Positions 27,163 through 34,904 of a DNA stretch of 52,762 nt are shown in pieces. The first letter of the stretch is position 1. Every line of letters begins with the position of its first letter. This DNA is from an uncultured Anaeromassilibacillus sp. Its GTDB lineage: Bacteria > Bacillota > Clostridia > Oscillospirales > Acutalibacteraceae. Both the position numbers and the translations under genes were made by a program. The notes under the pieces are model-generated. The model was not told where the DNA came from and made no database searches. It worked only from the letters and a program-made list of their open reading frames with translations. Location: NCBI GenBank assembly GCA_930987725.1, contig CAKNKY010000013.1:1-52762 (forward strand), in the 5' to 3' direction.

Positions 27163-27171
27163 ATTATAGCA
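27163..27171 (-). promoter_or_regulatory. Extended -10 promoter of CpXC-asnB
   Basis: TGCTATAAT on the minus strand (27171-27163) is an extended -10 box. The region 17 bp upstream reads TTTCTT, a poor -35, so the extended -10 probably carries recognition. Confidence 0.6.
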
Positions 27172-27273
27172 CACCTGATCGGAAAAAGAAACTCTTTTGA
27201 CCAGTATGGCGCGGGAGGGCGCGGAATATGAGCGCGCATCCCTGCCGGGCCGCCGGAAATCCGCCGGTATTGC

Positions 27274-27302
27274 TAGACTTCACAGAAAAAATAGGGTATA
27301 AT
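27274..27302 (+). promoter_or_regulatory. Promoter of the cysteine-cluster protein/mnmA operon
   Basis: TAGACT (27274-27279), a 17-bp spacer and TATAAT (27297-27302). The leader is about 60 nt before ATG 27370. Confidence 0.65.
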
Positions 27303-27369
27303 AGAAGAAATTATGGCAATCATTGTGTGCGGCGGCACTCTTTTTTGCCGCCAAAGGAGGAATGTCAGC

Positions 27370-27945
27370 ATGAAATTCTTGGAATCTTTGGGCAACAGCA
27401 TTGCCAGGTGCCTGGACGCCGTCACGGAGCGGAACCACCGCGCCTCCCTGATCAACCGCCTGCGCATCGTGATCAAGAACGAGCGGGAAACCACGGCGCG
27501 CGCATACGTGGCGCTGGGCAAATATTATTACGACCACCTGCGCGACAGGGACAACGAGGAGACGGAGCGGCTGTGCCGCGATGTGGACGAGAGCACCGCG
27601 CGCATGCGCCGCGCCTTCGACAAGATGAACGAGATCGCCGAGAGCGCGCACCGCGCCTGCGACGGCTGCGAGGACGACTGCTCCGCCTGCCCCTATGACG
27701 GGCGCGAGGAGCTCTGGGCGGACGACGAGCCCGACGGGGAACCGCAGGCCGAAGCGCCGAAGCCGCAGCCCGGCCCGTGCAGCGGCGAGGTGCCGATGAA
27801 CGCGGAACCGAAAACACCCTGCTGCGCCAAACCGGCAGCCGCCTCCTCCTCGGGCGGGCTGCTCTCCGACTTCTTCACGGGCCGCGTGCGCTTCACCGTC
27901 CTGCCGGACGCGCTGGACGAGGAAGCGGCGGACGACGAAGCGTGA
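27370..27945 (+). CDS. Small helical protein with cysteine cluster
   Basis: A 191-residue cytoplasmic protein that I do not recognise. Residues 1-95 are helical with a repeated basic/acidic pattern. Residues about 97-107 hold four cysteines in CDGCEDDCSACP, a likely metal or iron-sulfur site. The tail is Pro/Glu/Ala-rich and contains a further CC pair. The start ATG has AAAGGAGG 9 bases upstream. Its TGA stop overlaps the GTG start of mnmA by 4 bases (GTGA), so translation is coupled to the tRNA thiolase. That coupling makes a role around sulfur transfer or tRNA modification worth testing, but the sequence does not prove it. Confidence 0.75.
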   Translation: MKFLESLGNSIARCLDAVTERNHRASLINRLRIVIKNERETTARAYVALGKYYYDHLRDRDNEETERLCRDVDESTARMRRAFDKMNEIAESAHRACDGCEDDCSACPYDGREELWADDEPDGEPQAEAPKPQPGPCSGEVPMNAEPKTPCCAKPAAASSSGGLLSDFFTGRVRFTVLPDALDEEAADDEA

Positions 27946-28967
27946 AACGGCTGCTTCTGGGCATGAGCGGCGGCGTGGACAGCGCCGCCGCCGCTGTGCT
28001 GCTGCTCCGCGCCGGCTATGAGGTGGAGGGCGCCACGCTGCTGCTCGCGCCGGGCGGCGCGCAGGACGCGGCCGACGCGGCGCGCTGCGCGGCCGTGCTG
28101 GGCATTCCCCACCGAACCGTGGACCTGCGCGGCACGTTCCGCCGCGAGGTGATGGACGTGTTCGCCGCCGAATACCGCGCCGGGCGCACGCCGAACCCCT
28201 GTGTGCTGTGCAACCGGGCCGTGAAATTCGGGGCCATGCTGCGCCTGGCGCTCGAAGCCGGCTTTGACGGCGTGGCCACCGGCCATTATGCCCGCATTGA
28301 GGAGGCGGGCGGCCGCTTCCTGCTGCGCGCATCGCCCACGGAAAAGGATCAATCGTATATGCTGTACAGCCTTTCGCAGGAGCAGCTCGGCCGCGCCGTG
28401 CTCCCGCTCGCGGAGCTTTCCAAGAGCGAGGTGCGCGCGCTGGCGCGGGAGGCCGGTCTTCCGGCGGCGCAGAAGCCGGAAAGCCAGGACATCTGCTTCG
28501 TGCCGGACGGCGACTATGCCGGGTTCCTTTCCCGCTTTGCGGGGGAGCCCTTCACGCCGGGCGATTTTGTGGACACCGAGGGCAACGTGCTGGGCCGCCA
28601 CGGCGGCCTTGCGCGCTACACGGTGGGCCAGCGCAAGGGGCTGGGCGCGTTCGGGCGGCCGATGTATGTCGTGTCGCTCGACGCGGCGCACAACCGCGTC
28701 GTGGTGGGGCCGGAGGGCAGCCAGTACCGCGGCGCGTGCACGGTGTCCGGCGTGAACTGGATTCCGTGGGACGCGCCGCCCGGCCCGCTGCGCTGCCGCG
28801 CCAAGATCCGCTACCGTGCGCCGGCCGCGCCCTGCACGGTGACGCCGCTCGCGGACGGCCGCGCCCGCGTGGCGTTTGAGGAACCGCAGCGCTCCGTGAC
28901 GCCCGGGCAGTCCGCCGTGTTTTACGACGGCTCCCTGGTGCTCGGCGGCGGCGTGATCGAGAGCTGA
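27942..28967 (+). CDS. mnmA: tRNA-specific 2-thiouridylase
   Basis: A 341-residue enzyme that thiolates uridine 34 of tRNA-Lys, -Glu and -Gln using ATP and a persulfide donor. It shows the PP-loop SGGVDS (residues 9-14), the nucleophile cysteine in NPCVLCN (Cys90) and the second catalytic cysteine in ESQDICF (Cys185), then the C-terminal beta-barrel. I use the GTG at 27942, which overlaps the previous gene by 4 bases; the next Met (residue 8) would cut into the PP-loop strand. The cysteine desulfurase that usually feeds MnmA is not adjacent. Confidence 0.94.
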   Translation: MKRLLLGMSGGVDSAAAAVLLLRAGYEVEGATLLLAPGGAQDAADAARCAAVLGIPHRTVDLRGTFRREVMDVFAAEYRAGRTPNPCVLCNRAVKFGAMLRLALEAGFDGVATGHYARIEEAGGRFLLRASPTEKDQSYMLYSLSQEQLGRAVLPLAELSKSEVRALAREAGLPAAQKPESQDICFVPDGDYAGFLSRFAGEPFTPGDFVDTEGNVLGRHGGLARYTVGQRKGLGAFGRPMYVVSLDAAHNRVVVGPEGSQYRGACTVSGVNWIPWDAPPGPLRCRAKIRYRAPAAPCTVTPLADGRARVAFEEPQRSVTPGQSAVFYDGSLVLGGGVIES

Positions 28968-29009
28968 GGAAACGCCCCGGCAGTTTTCCCGCTCGGGAGG
29001 AGGGACAGA

Positions 29010-30371
29010 ATGGATTGGGATCAAACCCCCAAAAAAGAGGTCGAGCCCTGGGAAATCCCGGACCGGCCCATTGTGCGCCCCGGTGAGACGTCGAACACCT
29101 CGGCGCAGTACCAGCAATATCTGGACGGCGAACGCGAAGCACCCCCGAAGCCGCGCCGCCGGCCCCCGGCGCGCCAGCCCAGGCCGAAGCAGTCCTCCGC
29201 CGTGAGCGAGGTGCTGCGGCAGATCAAGGCGGCGGAGTTTTCCGCCAACGCGGCCGCCCTTACATATGCCGTCATGGGCACGCTGCTGCTGCCGCTGGCG
29301 GCGCACCGCCTGATCGCGGCTTTTCTCCCCTTTGCAGCCGGGGCGATGGCGTTTGATCCGGAGACGGAGCTGCTTTGCGGCGTGCTGCCGGTGTTTTTCT
29401 TCCTGCTGGCGCTGGGGCTGTGGCGCCGGAGCCGCTTTGCCGCCCTCACCGGCCTCGTGCTCTCGCTGGCGGTGCTGGGAAGCGGCCTTTCGGAGCTTCC
29501 CGAGGCCGCCATGCTGCACCTTGCGGCGGGCGGCAGGCTGCTGCCGCTCTCTCTCTTTGCGGTGGTGGCCGTGCTCGGCGCCGTGGGCGTGGCAGGCGCG
29601 TTCCGCTGGCACCGGCTGCAGAAGCTCGTGCTGGCCGGGGAACCGCTCGGCGCGCGCCACCCCACCAGATGGCTGCCGCGCACCGCGTGGGGCAAGGTGG
29701 TGTTCATTCTCGCCTTTCTGGCCGGTCTCGCGGCCGCCGCGGCGCTCACGTTCACCGTCTATCACACCGTGAACGAGATTGCCGCGCGCGCCGTGCCGGA
29801 GGAGGAGCCGATCCTGCTGGAATCGGAAGCGCCCGAACGGGAGCCGGAGGGGTTCTTCGGCGAAAATGCGCTCGACTCCCTCTTCGGCCACGCGGACCCG
29901 GACGGCCCGGACCCGGCGGGCTGGGAGACGCGTTCTCCGGAAGGGCTGGGCCTCTCGCTGCCGCTTCCCGGCGACATGGAGAAGTACGGCGGCTCGGATT
30001 ACAGCTTCTGGTCCTACAGCGGCGAGGAGACGGCCTTCTCGCTGGAGGTCGGCTATTATGATCTGGGCGAAACGTCGCTGGGTTCGCGCCTTTACTCGGA
30101 GGAGGAGCTTGTGGATCTTTACCGCGCCTTCCTTCCCGAAAATTCGGACTATGAGGAGGAGGCCGTGCCGTTCTTCACCGGCACGTCTCCGGCCGGCGAT
30201 TTCTTCGGCGAGAACTCCATGCAGGACCGGGACCTGGGCTACACCTACGCGACGCGCGTCTTCCTGCGCGACGACCGGCTGTATGAGATCGAATACTGCC
30301 GCTACGATCTGGACGGCTGGGACCAGTCGTTCGAGGACACGGTGCGCAGCTATTTCGATCGGATTGAATAA
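29010..30371 (+). CDS. Multi-pass membrane protein of unknown function
   Basis: This 453-residue protein has a Pro/Arg-rich cytoplasmic N terminus (1-80), then about five hydrophobic segments (roughly 85-110, 115-140, 145-170, 175-195, 230-255), and a soluble acidic C-terminal domain of about 200 residues predicted outside. I recognise no known domain; the tail has repeated Tyr/Glu/Asp-rich beta-type segments. The ribosome site is GGGAGGAGGG. It lies 42 bp after mnmA without a terminator, so it is probably the last gene of that operon. Confidence 0.78.
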   Translation: MDWDQTPKKEVEPWEIPDRPIVRPGETSNTSAQYQQYLDGEREAPPKPRRRPPARQPRPKQSSAVSEVLRQIKAAEFSANAAALTYAVMGTLLLPLAAHRLIAAFLPFAAGAMAFDPETELLCGVLPVFFFLLALGLWRRSRFAALTGLVLSLAVLGSGLSELPEAAMLHLAAGGRLLPLSLFAVVAVLGAVGVAGAFRWHRLQKLVLAGEPLGARHPTRWLPRTAWGKVVFILAFLAGLAAAAALTFTVYHTVNEIAARAVPEEEPILLESEAPEREPEGFFGENALDSLFGHADPDGPDPAGWETRSPEGLGLSLPLPGDMEKYGGSDYSFWSYSGEETAFSLEVGYYDLGETSLGSRLYSEEELVDLYRAFLPENSDYEEEAVPFFTGTSPAGDFFGENSMQDRDLGYTYATRVFLRDDRLYEIEYCRYDLDGWDQSFEDTVRSYFDRIE

Positions 30372-30440
30372 AACAGGAGCTTTATTACAGAGAGTATAAA
30401 AAGATCCGCTGCCAGGCTGTCCGCCGGACAGGCGGCAAAC

Positions 30441-30493
30441 AGAAAGCCGGGGCTGCCCTGCGCGTTTCCCGCGCCGGGCAGCCCCGGTTTTCT
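30441..30493 (+). terminator. Strong intrinsic terminator
   Basis: A long stem, AGAAAGCCGGGGCTGCCC and GCGCG with their near-perfect complements, around a TTTCC loop, followed by TTTTCTG. It ends the mnmA operon. Confidence 0.88.
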
Positions 30494-30515
30494 GTTGCGG
30501 TGCTTCTCGGCATTC

Positions 30516-30532
30516 GCGGGGCTCTGCCCCGC
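30516..30532. repeat. GC-rich stem-loop of the intergenic repeat block
   Basis: GCGGGGC, loop TCT, GCCCCGC. A similar 7-bp stem-loop (GCGGGGT, TCC, ACCCCGC) is at 30673-30689. They flank repeat copy B and appear to be parts of one composite intergenic element. Confidence 0.55.
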
Positions 30533-30537
30533 CCTCC

Positions 30538-30577
30538 GCAAGCTTTTTGAAAAAAGCTTGACCAAAAACTTTACTGT
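30538..30577 (-). repeat. Dispersed palindromic repeat, copy B
   Basis: A 40-bp copy of the element at 13-53, identical apart from the first base. It stands between the mnmA-operon terminator and copy C, in the same orientation as the other two. Confidence 0.8.
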
Positions 30578-30799
30578 GCCGGGTGTGCGCACTGCCTGTG
30601 TGCGCGCTCCCGCCGCAGATTCGGGGCCTCCGGCCCTCTCTGCTGGCTGTTTTTCTGCCGCTGCGCGGCATTGCGGGGTTCCACCCCGCGGTCTCGCCTG
30701 CCGGCTCGGGTGCGGTTTGCCGGTGGCAAACAAGAAGCACCGACCGAATCGGGAGATGAGACCGGCGCTAATTCGCGTGCCACCGGCACGCCGCGCCCC
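30578..30799. other. Intergenic stretch between repeat copies, no gene seen
   Basis: These 222 bases between repeat copies B and C hold short GC-rich inverted repeats (for example at 30673-30689) and no frame with a ribosome site and a plausible protein. They look like part of a composite intergenic repeat. Confidence 0.5.
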
Positions 30800-30840
30800 T
30801 GCAAGCTTTTTGAAAAAAGCTTGACCAAAAACTTTATTGT
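30800..30840 (-). repeat. Dispersed palindromic repeat, copy C, overlapping the tadA stop
   Basis: A 41-bp copy of the element at 13-53 with one change (ATTGT for ACTGT). The tadA stop codon and last codon fall inside it: reading the minus strand, the repeat begins ACAATAAAG, which supplies CAA TAA. Confidence 0.8.
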
Positions 30841-31328
30841 TTGGCGGCGCGTTTTTCGCGCAGCGCGCGGAAAAAGTCCTGCAGCAGGGCCGCGCATTCC
30901 CCGCCGAGCACACCGCCCGCCGTCTCCGGATGATGGTTGTACGGCAGCGCGAAGAGATCCGTCACCGACCCGCAGGAACCGGCCTTCGGATCCGACGCCC
31001 CGAACACCACGCGCGGCAGCCGCGCGTTGATCGCCGCGCCCGCGCACATCGGGCACGGCTCCAGCGTCACAAACAGCTCGCACTGCCACAGCCGCCAGCC
31101 GCCCAGCGTGCGGCACGCTTCCCCGATGGCCTCCAGCTCGGCGTGGGCCAGCGCCGTCTTGCCCGTCTCGCGGCGGTTCCGCCCGCGGCCCACAATCTCG
31201 TCGCCGCGCACCACCACGGCGCCCACCGGCACCTCGCCCTCCGCGGCCGCCTCGCGCGCGAGCGCCAGGGCCTCGCGCATGAACCGCTCGTCGCGCGCCG
31301 GATCGGAAACCGGACGTTCCGCCCTCAT
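30834..31328 (-). CDS. tadA: tRNA adenosine-34 deaminase
   Basis: A 164-residue zinc deaminase that converts A34 of tRNA-Arg(ACG) to inosine. The active site is complete: HAE (His62, Glu64) and PCPMC (Cys92, Cys95). The length is usual for TadA. The ATG at 31328 overlaps the stop of the CPBP gene by 4 bases (ATGA), so it is coupled to it; a longer open frame upstream is internal to that gene. The last codon and the stop lie in a dispersed repeat, so the C-terminal end may have been set by a repeat insertion. Confidence 0.93.
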   Translation of the reverse strand: MRAERPVSDPARDERFMREALALAREAAAEGEVPVGAVVVRGDEIVGRGRNRRETGKTALAHAELEAIGEACRTLGGWRLWQCELFVTLEPCPMCAGAAINARLPRVVFGASDPKAGSCGSVTDLFALPYNHHPETAGGVLGGECAALLQDFFRALREKRAAKQ

Positions 31329-32371
31329 GACACCAGGTAAAGGGCGCAGCTCACGGCCGTGAAGCACAGGAACAGGATCATGCCGGGGTTGCCGAACAGC
31401 GCGCTTCCCTTCTGCCCCGGAGCCAGCAGCGCCGGCGCGGCCGGAAGCCGGAAGAACGTGCCGCGCGAGCGCAGCAGCAGATACAGCAGGCCTGCAATGC
31501 CCAGCACCCACAGGATGGGCGGGAACAGCATGGAATACACGTTCACCGCGTCCATGCCGGCGGCGGCTTCAATCACGAGGTAAAGAGAGGAAAACAGGTT
31601 GTTCAGGAAATGGATGGCGATCGTGATCCAGATGTTCCCCGTGCGCACCACAAACAGCGCGAACAGCACGCCGAGCGGGAAGGCAAACACGATCTGCGCC
31701 ACGTTGCCGTGCATGAGCGCGAACAGAAACGCCGAGATGAGGATCGCCGTGCCCGCGCCGAAGCGCATGAGCGAGCGCAGGATGACGCCGCGGAACAGGA
31801 ACTCCTCCACCAGGGCGGGGATGACGCACGTGGAGAGCAGCAGCAGCCCGCAGGACAGCGGCGAACTGTCCACCGTGTAGGAGGGCGCGGTGCCGGAAAG
31901 GCCCAGCGATTCCAGCAGCAGGGAAACGAGGTTCGTGGGGTAGTTCGTCACGTTGCACAGCGCCGCCCCCACGAACACGGCCGACACCGCCGTGAGCACG
32001 GGCAGGCGCTGCATGGGCAGGGCCGCCTGCAGCGGCATGTGCAGCGCGCGCGCCAGCAGCAGCGCGCCGAGCGCAAACGACACCACATAACTGAAGCTGA
32101 CGATAAAATAATAAGCCGGCGAGGAGGTGGTGGACGGCACCAGCGTGACCAGGGCGGCGGCCACGACGTTCATGAAGAGGATCGTGAGCAGCACCGCCCA
32201 CGCCGCCCAGGAACAGCGGCGGCGCATCAGCTCCGTTTCCGAAAAGCGGGCGCGCGCCAGATCTTGTGCATAGGGATCGCCCTGCCAGGGCGATCCGGCA
32301 AAGGGCGGGCGGTACGGCTGGCCGCCGTAAGCGCCCGGCCCCATATTGTTTTGCGGGACTGGATAGAGCAT
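31325..32371 (-). CDS. CPBP-family intramembrane metalloprotease
   Basis: The 348-residue protein has a Pro/Gly-rich cytoplasmic N terminus of about 55 residues and about eight membrane helices. The Abi/CAAX-type motifs are present: EEFLFRG (EExxxR, near residue 195), FALMHG with the second metal ligand (near 225), and IHFLNN (HxxxN, near 260). Members cut prenylated proteins or membrane peptides, often for bacteriocin immunity or stress. RBS AAAGGGAGG. It has its own promoter and is coupled to tadA. Confidence 0.9.
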   Translation of the reverse strand: MLYPVPQNNMGPGAYGGQPYRPPFAGSPWQGDPYAQDLARARFSETELMRRRCSWAAWAVLLTILFMNVVAAALVTLVPSTTSSPAYYFIVSFSYVVSFALGALLLARALHMPLQAALPMQRLPVLTAVSAVFVGAALCNVTNYPTNLVSLLLESLGLSGTAPSYTVDSSPLSCGLLLLSTCVIPALVEEFLFRGVILRSLMRFGAGTAILISAFLFALMHGNVAQIVFAFPLGVLFALFVVRTGNIWITIAIHFLNNLFSSLYLVIEAAAGMDAVNVYSMLFPPILWVLGIAGLLYLLLRSRGTFFRLPAAPALLAPGQKGSALFGNPGMILFLCFTAVSCALYLVS

Positions 32372-32403
32372 GTGATGGCCTCCCTTTTGTCAGGTTCCCT
32401 GAA

Positions 32404-32432
32404 ATTATAGCATGATTTTGCGGGAGCGACAA
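32404..32432 (-). promoter_or_regulatory. Promoter of CPBP-tadA
   Basis: TTGTCG (32432-32427), a 17-bp spacer and TATAAT (32409-32404) on the minus strand, with TGC before the -10 box. Confidence 0.7.
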
Positions 32433-32474
32433 CGGCCCCGGGCGACAATTCACAGAAAAGATAAAAACAAGGGC

Positions 32475-32503
32475 TGGATTCCCGATCAGATTTACGATAT
32501 AAT
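32475..32503 (+). promoter_or_regulatory. Promoter of the YcxB-like gene
   Basis: TGGATT (32475-32480), a 17-bp spacer and TATAAT (32498-32503). It is divergent from the CPBP-tadA promoter, about 40 bp away. Confidence 0.6.
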
Positions 32504-32576
32504 AGGAAGCGTTATGACCCCGCCCTGCATGGAGGGCGCATGAAAAATCCGTTTACGGGATGTGGGAGGAACCCAG

Positions 32577-33959
32577 ATGAAAAAACGAATCTTTTCCGCG
32601 CTTTGCGCGCTGCTGCTGGCGGTGAGCTGCGCCGCCCCGGCGTTTGCCGGCCTTCTGGAAGACGCTGAAACGTTCGAGATCCCGGAGATGGACCTCACGG
32701 TGGAGCTGCCGGCCGGCATGTACGCTTTCACGCGCGACAGCCTGAGCCCCCTTTCCCCCGATCCGGATCTGGCCGGCGCCGGCATCACCGACGCGCAGAC
32801 GCAGCTCTCCGAGATGGAGGACTACGGCGGCTATCTTCTGGCGAAAACGGAAGACGGCCTGCTGACGATCAACATCTCGAAGAAGGAATCCTCCTCCACG
32901 CAGTCCGTGTTTGATTTCACCCTTCTCTCCGACGAGGAGTTCCAGAGCTTCATCGACACGATGAGCAGCACGGATGGCGCCGGGGAGGAACTGCTCGACT
33001 ACAGCGTGACGCGCTATGACGATCAGCCGGAACGCCCCTTCGTGGCGGTGCACCTGAAGGTGGACACGAGCAAGGGCGCGAACGCCATGGAGGACGGCGG
33101 CGTCATGGAGGAGCTCTCCTATGTGACGATCGTGAACGGCTTTTCCATCAGCATTGACGGCGTGACGGACGGCGAGATGACGCAGGAACAGAAGGATCTG
33201 CTGCGCCAGATTGCCGACAGCGCCCACATCACCGAGGTGCTCGAAAGGCCCACGCTGAGCACGGGCGAGATTGTTTCGCTGCTCTCGCCGCTGCTGCTCT
33301 TGCTGGTGATCGTGCTCGTGGTTGTGCTCGTGAAGCTGCGCAACCGGAAGCTGATGCGGCAGCGCCGCGAACTGGCGGACCGCCTGGCCGCATACCGCCG
33401 CGAGCAGAAGCGCCGGGAGGCCGAGGCGGAGGAGGCCGGCGAGCCGCTGCGCGAGCCGGAGCCGCTGGTGCGCAACTCCACGCCCTACACCGAGGAGGCC
33501 GCGCATGCCTTCGTGCACTTCCACCTGAGCCACCGGCAGATCGGCGTGCTCGTGTTCTATGTCATCATGGCCGTGCTGCTGGCAGCCGCGGCGATCTTCC
33601 TGCAGCTCGAATGGTATATGCGCCTGGTGTTCGGCGGCGTGGCCGTGTTCGCCGTGGTGTGGATGTGCCTGATGCCCGGCAAGCTGTTCAACAACGTGGC
33701 GGCCACGTTCCGCAAGGCGCGCGTGAAGCAGAACGAATACCTCTTCCACGCGGACGATTTCCGCGTCACGGGCGTGCAGGCTTCCTCTGTGTACCCGTAT
33801 TTCCAGATCATCGGCGCCTATGAGACGAAAACGTATTTTTACCTCTATTTCACCGCGGAGCAGGCCTATTTTGTGGCGAAGGACGGCTTCACCCAGGGAA
33901 CCGCGGAGGAGCTGCGCGCCCTGCTGCGGGAAAAGCTCGGCAAACGCTTCCACGGCTGA
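32577..33959 (+). CDS. Secreted/membrane protein with C-terminal YcxB-like domain
   Basis: A 460-residue protein with a Sec signal peptide (residues 1-24, cleavage after AFA). An outside domain of about 215 residues follows, then a membrane helix (about 240-262), a charged coiled cytoplasmic linker (265-315), two more helices (about 325-365), and a C-terminal domain (370-460) of the YcxB type (FYLYFTAEQAYFVAKDGFTQG). The combination of a signal-peptide sensor-like domain and a YcxB tail is uncommon. ATG 32577 has GGGAGGA 6 bases upstream. It is transcribed alone. Confidence 0.8.
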   Translation: MKKRIFSALCALLLAVSCAAPAFAGLLEDAETFEIPEMDLTVELPAGMYAFTRDSLSPLSPDPDLAGAGITDAQTQLSEMEDYGGYLLAKTEDGLLTINISKKESSSTQSVFDFTLLSDEEFQSFIDTMSSTDGAGEELLDYSVTRYDDQPERPFVAVHLKVDTSKGANAMEDGGVMEELSYVTIVNGFSISIDGVTDGEMTQEQKDLLRQIADSAHITEVLERPTLSTGEIVSLLSPLLLLLVIVLVVVLVKLRNRKLMRQRRELADRLAAYRREQKRREAEAEEAGEPLREPEPLVRNSTPYTEEAAHAFVHFHLSHRQIGVLVFYVIMAVLLAAAAIFLQLEWYMRLVFGGVAVFAVVWMCLMPGKLFNNVAATFRKARVKQNEYLFHADDFRVTGVQASSVYPYFQIIGAYETKTYFYLYFTAEQAYFVAKDGFTQGTAEELRALLREKLGKRFHG

Positions 33960-33969
33960 GAACACGCGG

Positions 33970-34010
33970 GCGGCTGCCGCGGAATGGAAACATTCCCGGC
34001 AGCCGTTTTT
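33970..34010 (+). terminator. Intrinsic terminator
   Basis: The stem CGGCTGCCG plus GGAATG with complement, a GAAA tetraloop, then TTTTT. It ends the YcxB-like gene. Confidence 0.85.
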
Positions 34011-34037
34011 CCCGCACGGCGAAAAGGAGAACGGCGC

Positions 34038-34724
34038 ATGAATCAGAAGGACAACAGCCTGGCCCAGAAGGCCGCGGGGGAGATCCTCTCCCTCATCACG
34101 GTGGAAAAGGAATTCCGCCCCGGCGACAAACTGCCCAACGAGATCGAGCTTGCCGCCCGCCTCGGCGTGAGCCGCGCCACGCTGCGCGAGGGCATCCGCC
34201 TGCTCACCTCGCGCAATGTGCTGGAGGTGCGCCGCGGCCTGGGCACGTTCGTGGCGCAGCGCGGCAGCCATGAGCGCCCGCTGGACCGCCGCGAGCTGCT
34301 GCGCACGCCCGTGGATCTGCGCTCCGTCTACGAGCTGCGTCTCATGGTGGAGCCGCAGACGGCCTATTACGCCGCCCGGCGCGGCACGGAGAGCGAGATC
34401 GAGCGCATCCTGTTTTACGGCGAGCGCGAGGAGCGCGAGATCGCCGCGGGCGAGGACCGCACCGAATCGGAGCGGGCGTTTCACAAATCGATCGCGCTCG
34501 CGGCGCACAACGAGTTCGTGCAGCGGCTGCTGCCCGTGATCTATGAGGCGATCGATTCCGGCGTGCGCCTCTCGGAATCGTATGCCGGCGTGGTGGAGGA
34601 CACGCGCGCCGACCACCACATGCTCATGGAGGCACTGCGCGCCCGCGACGCGCTCGCCGCCCGCGCTGCCATGGAGCTGCACATCCTGCACGCCATGCGC
34701 GGCTTCGGCATCGCCGAAGCGTGA
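34038..34724 (+). CDS. FadR/GntR-family regulator with FCD ligand domain
   Basis: A 228-residue regulator. Residues 1-75 are a winged helix (LAARLGVSRATLREGIRLLTS), and 95-220 are the all-helical FCD domain with the metal/ligand histidines in FHKSIAL, DHHMLMEAL and LHILHAM. Members bind small carboxylates and are usually repressors of nearby catabolic genes. Here the neighbours are a Smr protein and ABC genes, so the target is not obvious; the palindrome at 34789-34818 is a candidate operator. ATG 34038 has AAAGGAGA 8 bases upstream. No clear promoter of its own is seen in the 27 bp after the terminator. Confidence 0.88.
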   Translation: MNQKDNSLAQKAAGEILSLITVEKEFRPGDKLPNEIELAARLGVSRATLREGIRLLTSRNVLEVRRGLGTFVAQRGSHERPLDRRELLRTPVDLRSVYELRLMVEPQTAYYAARRGTESEIERILFYGEREEREIAAGEDRTESERAFHKSIALAAHNEFVQRLLPVIYEAIDSGVRLSESYAGVVEDTRADHHMLMEALRARDALAARAAMELHILHAMRGFGIAEA

Positions 34725-34788
34725 GCGGAAACGCACCGTTTTTTCAGTTTGTTCATAAAATATTCTTTTATTTTTCCTCCAAATCGTA

Positions 34789-34818
34789 CAAATGTATAGT
34801 ATAATGAAGATACATTTG
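34789..34818. promoter_or_regulatory. Operator-like palindrome around a -10 box
   Basis: CAAATGTAT (34789-34797) and its exact complement ATACATTTG (34810-34818) enclose 12 bases that contain TATAAT (34800-34805). A bound protein would cover the promoter. No good -35 box is visible 16-18 bp upstream, but an AT-rich tract precedes it (34737-34776). Confidence 0.6.
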
Positions 34819-34820
34819 GG

Positions 34821-34887
34821 AAGGGGAGCGATTTGCCCGGCCGGCGCCGCGCCGCCCGATGAGCAATCGCTCCCCTTTTCCTTTTTC
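34821..34887 (+). ncRNA. Hairpin with U-rich tail: candidate attenuator or small RNA
   Basis: AAGGGGAGCGATT (34821-34833) pairs perfectly with AATCGCTCCCCTT (34865-34877) across a 31-nt GC-rich loop, followed by TTCCTTTTTC. Transcription from the -10 box at 34800-34805 would start near 34812 and end near 34887, giving an RNA of about 75 nt before the Smr gene. It could instead be the terminator of the FadR-type gene, but it lies about 100 bp from that stop and just behind a promoter. Confidence 0.55.
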
Positions 34888-34904
34888 GGAAGGGAGGGCG
34901 CGCC

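Noticed and set aside
27693-30740. 1015-codon open frame on the minus strand over mnmA and the next gene
   Set aside because: Antisense to mnmA and its neighbour; composition is typical of GC-driven shadows.
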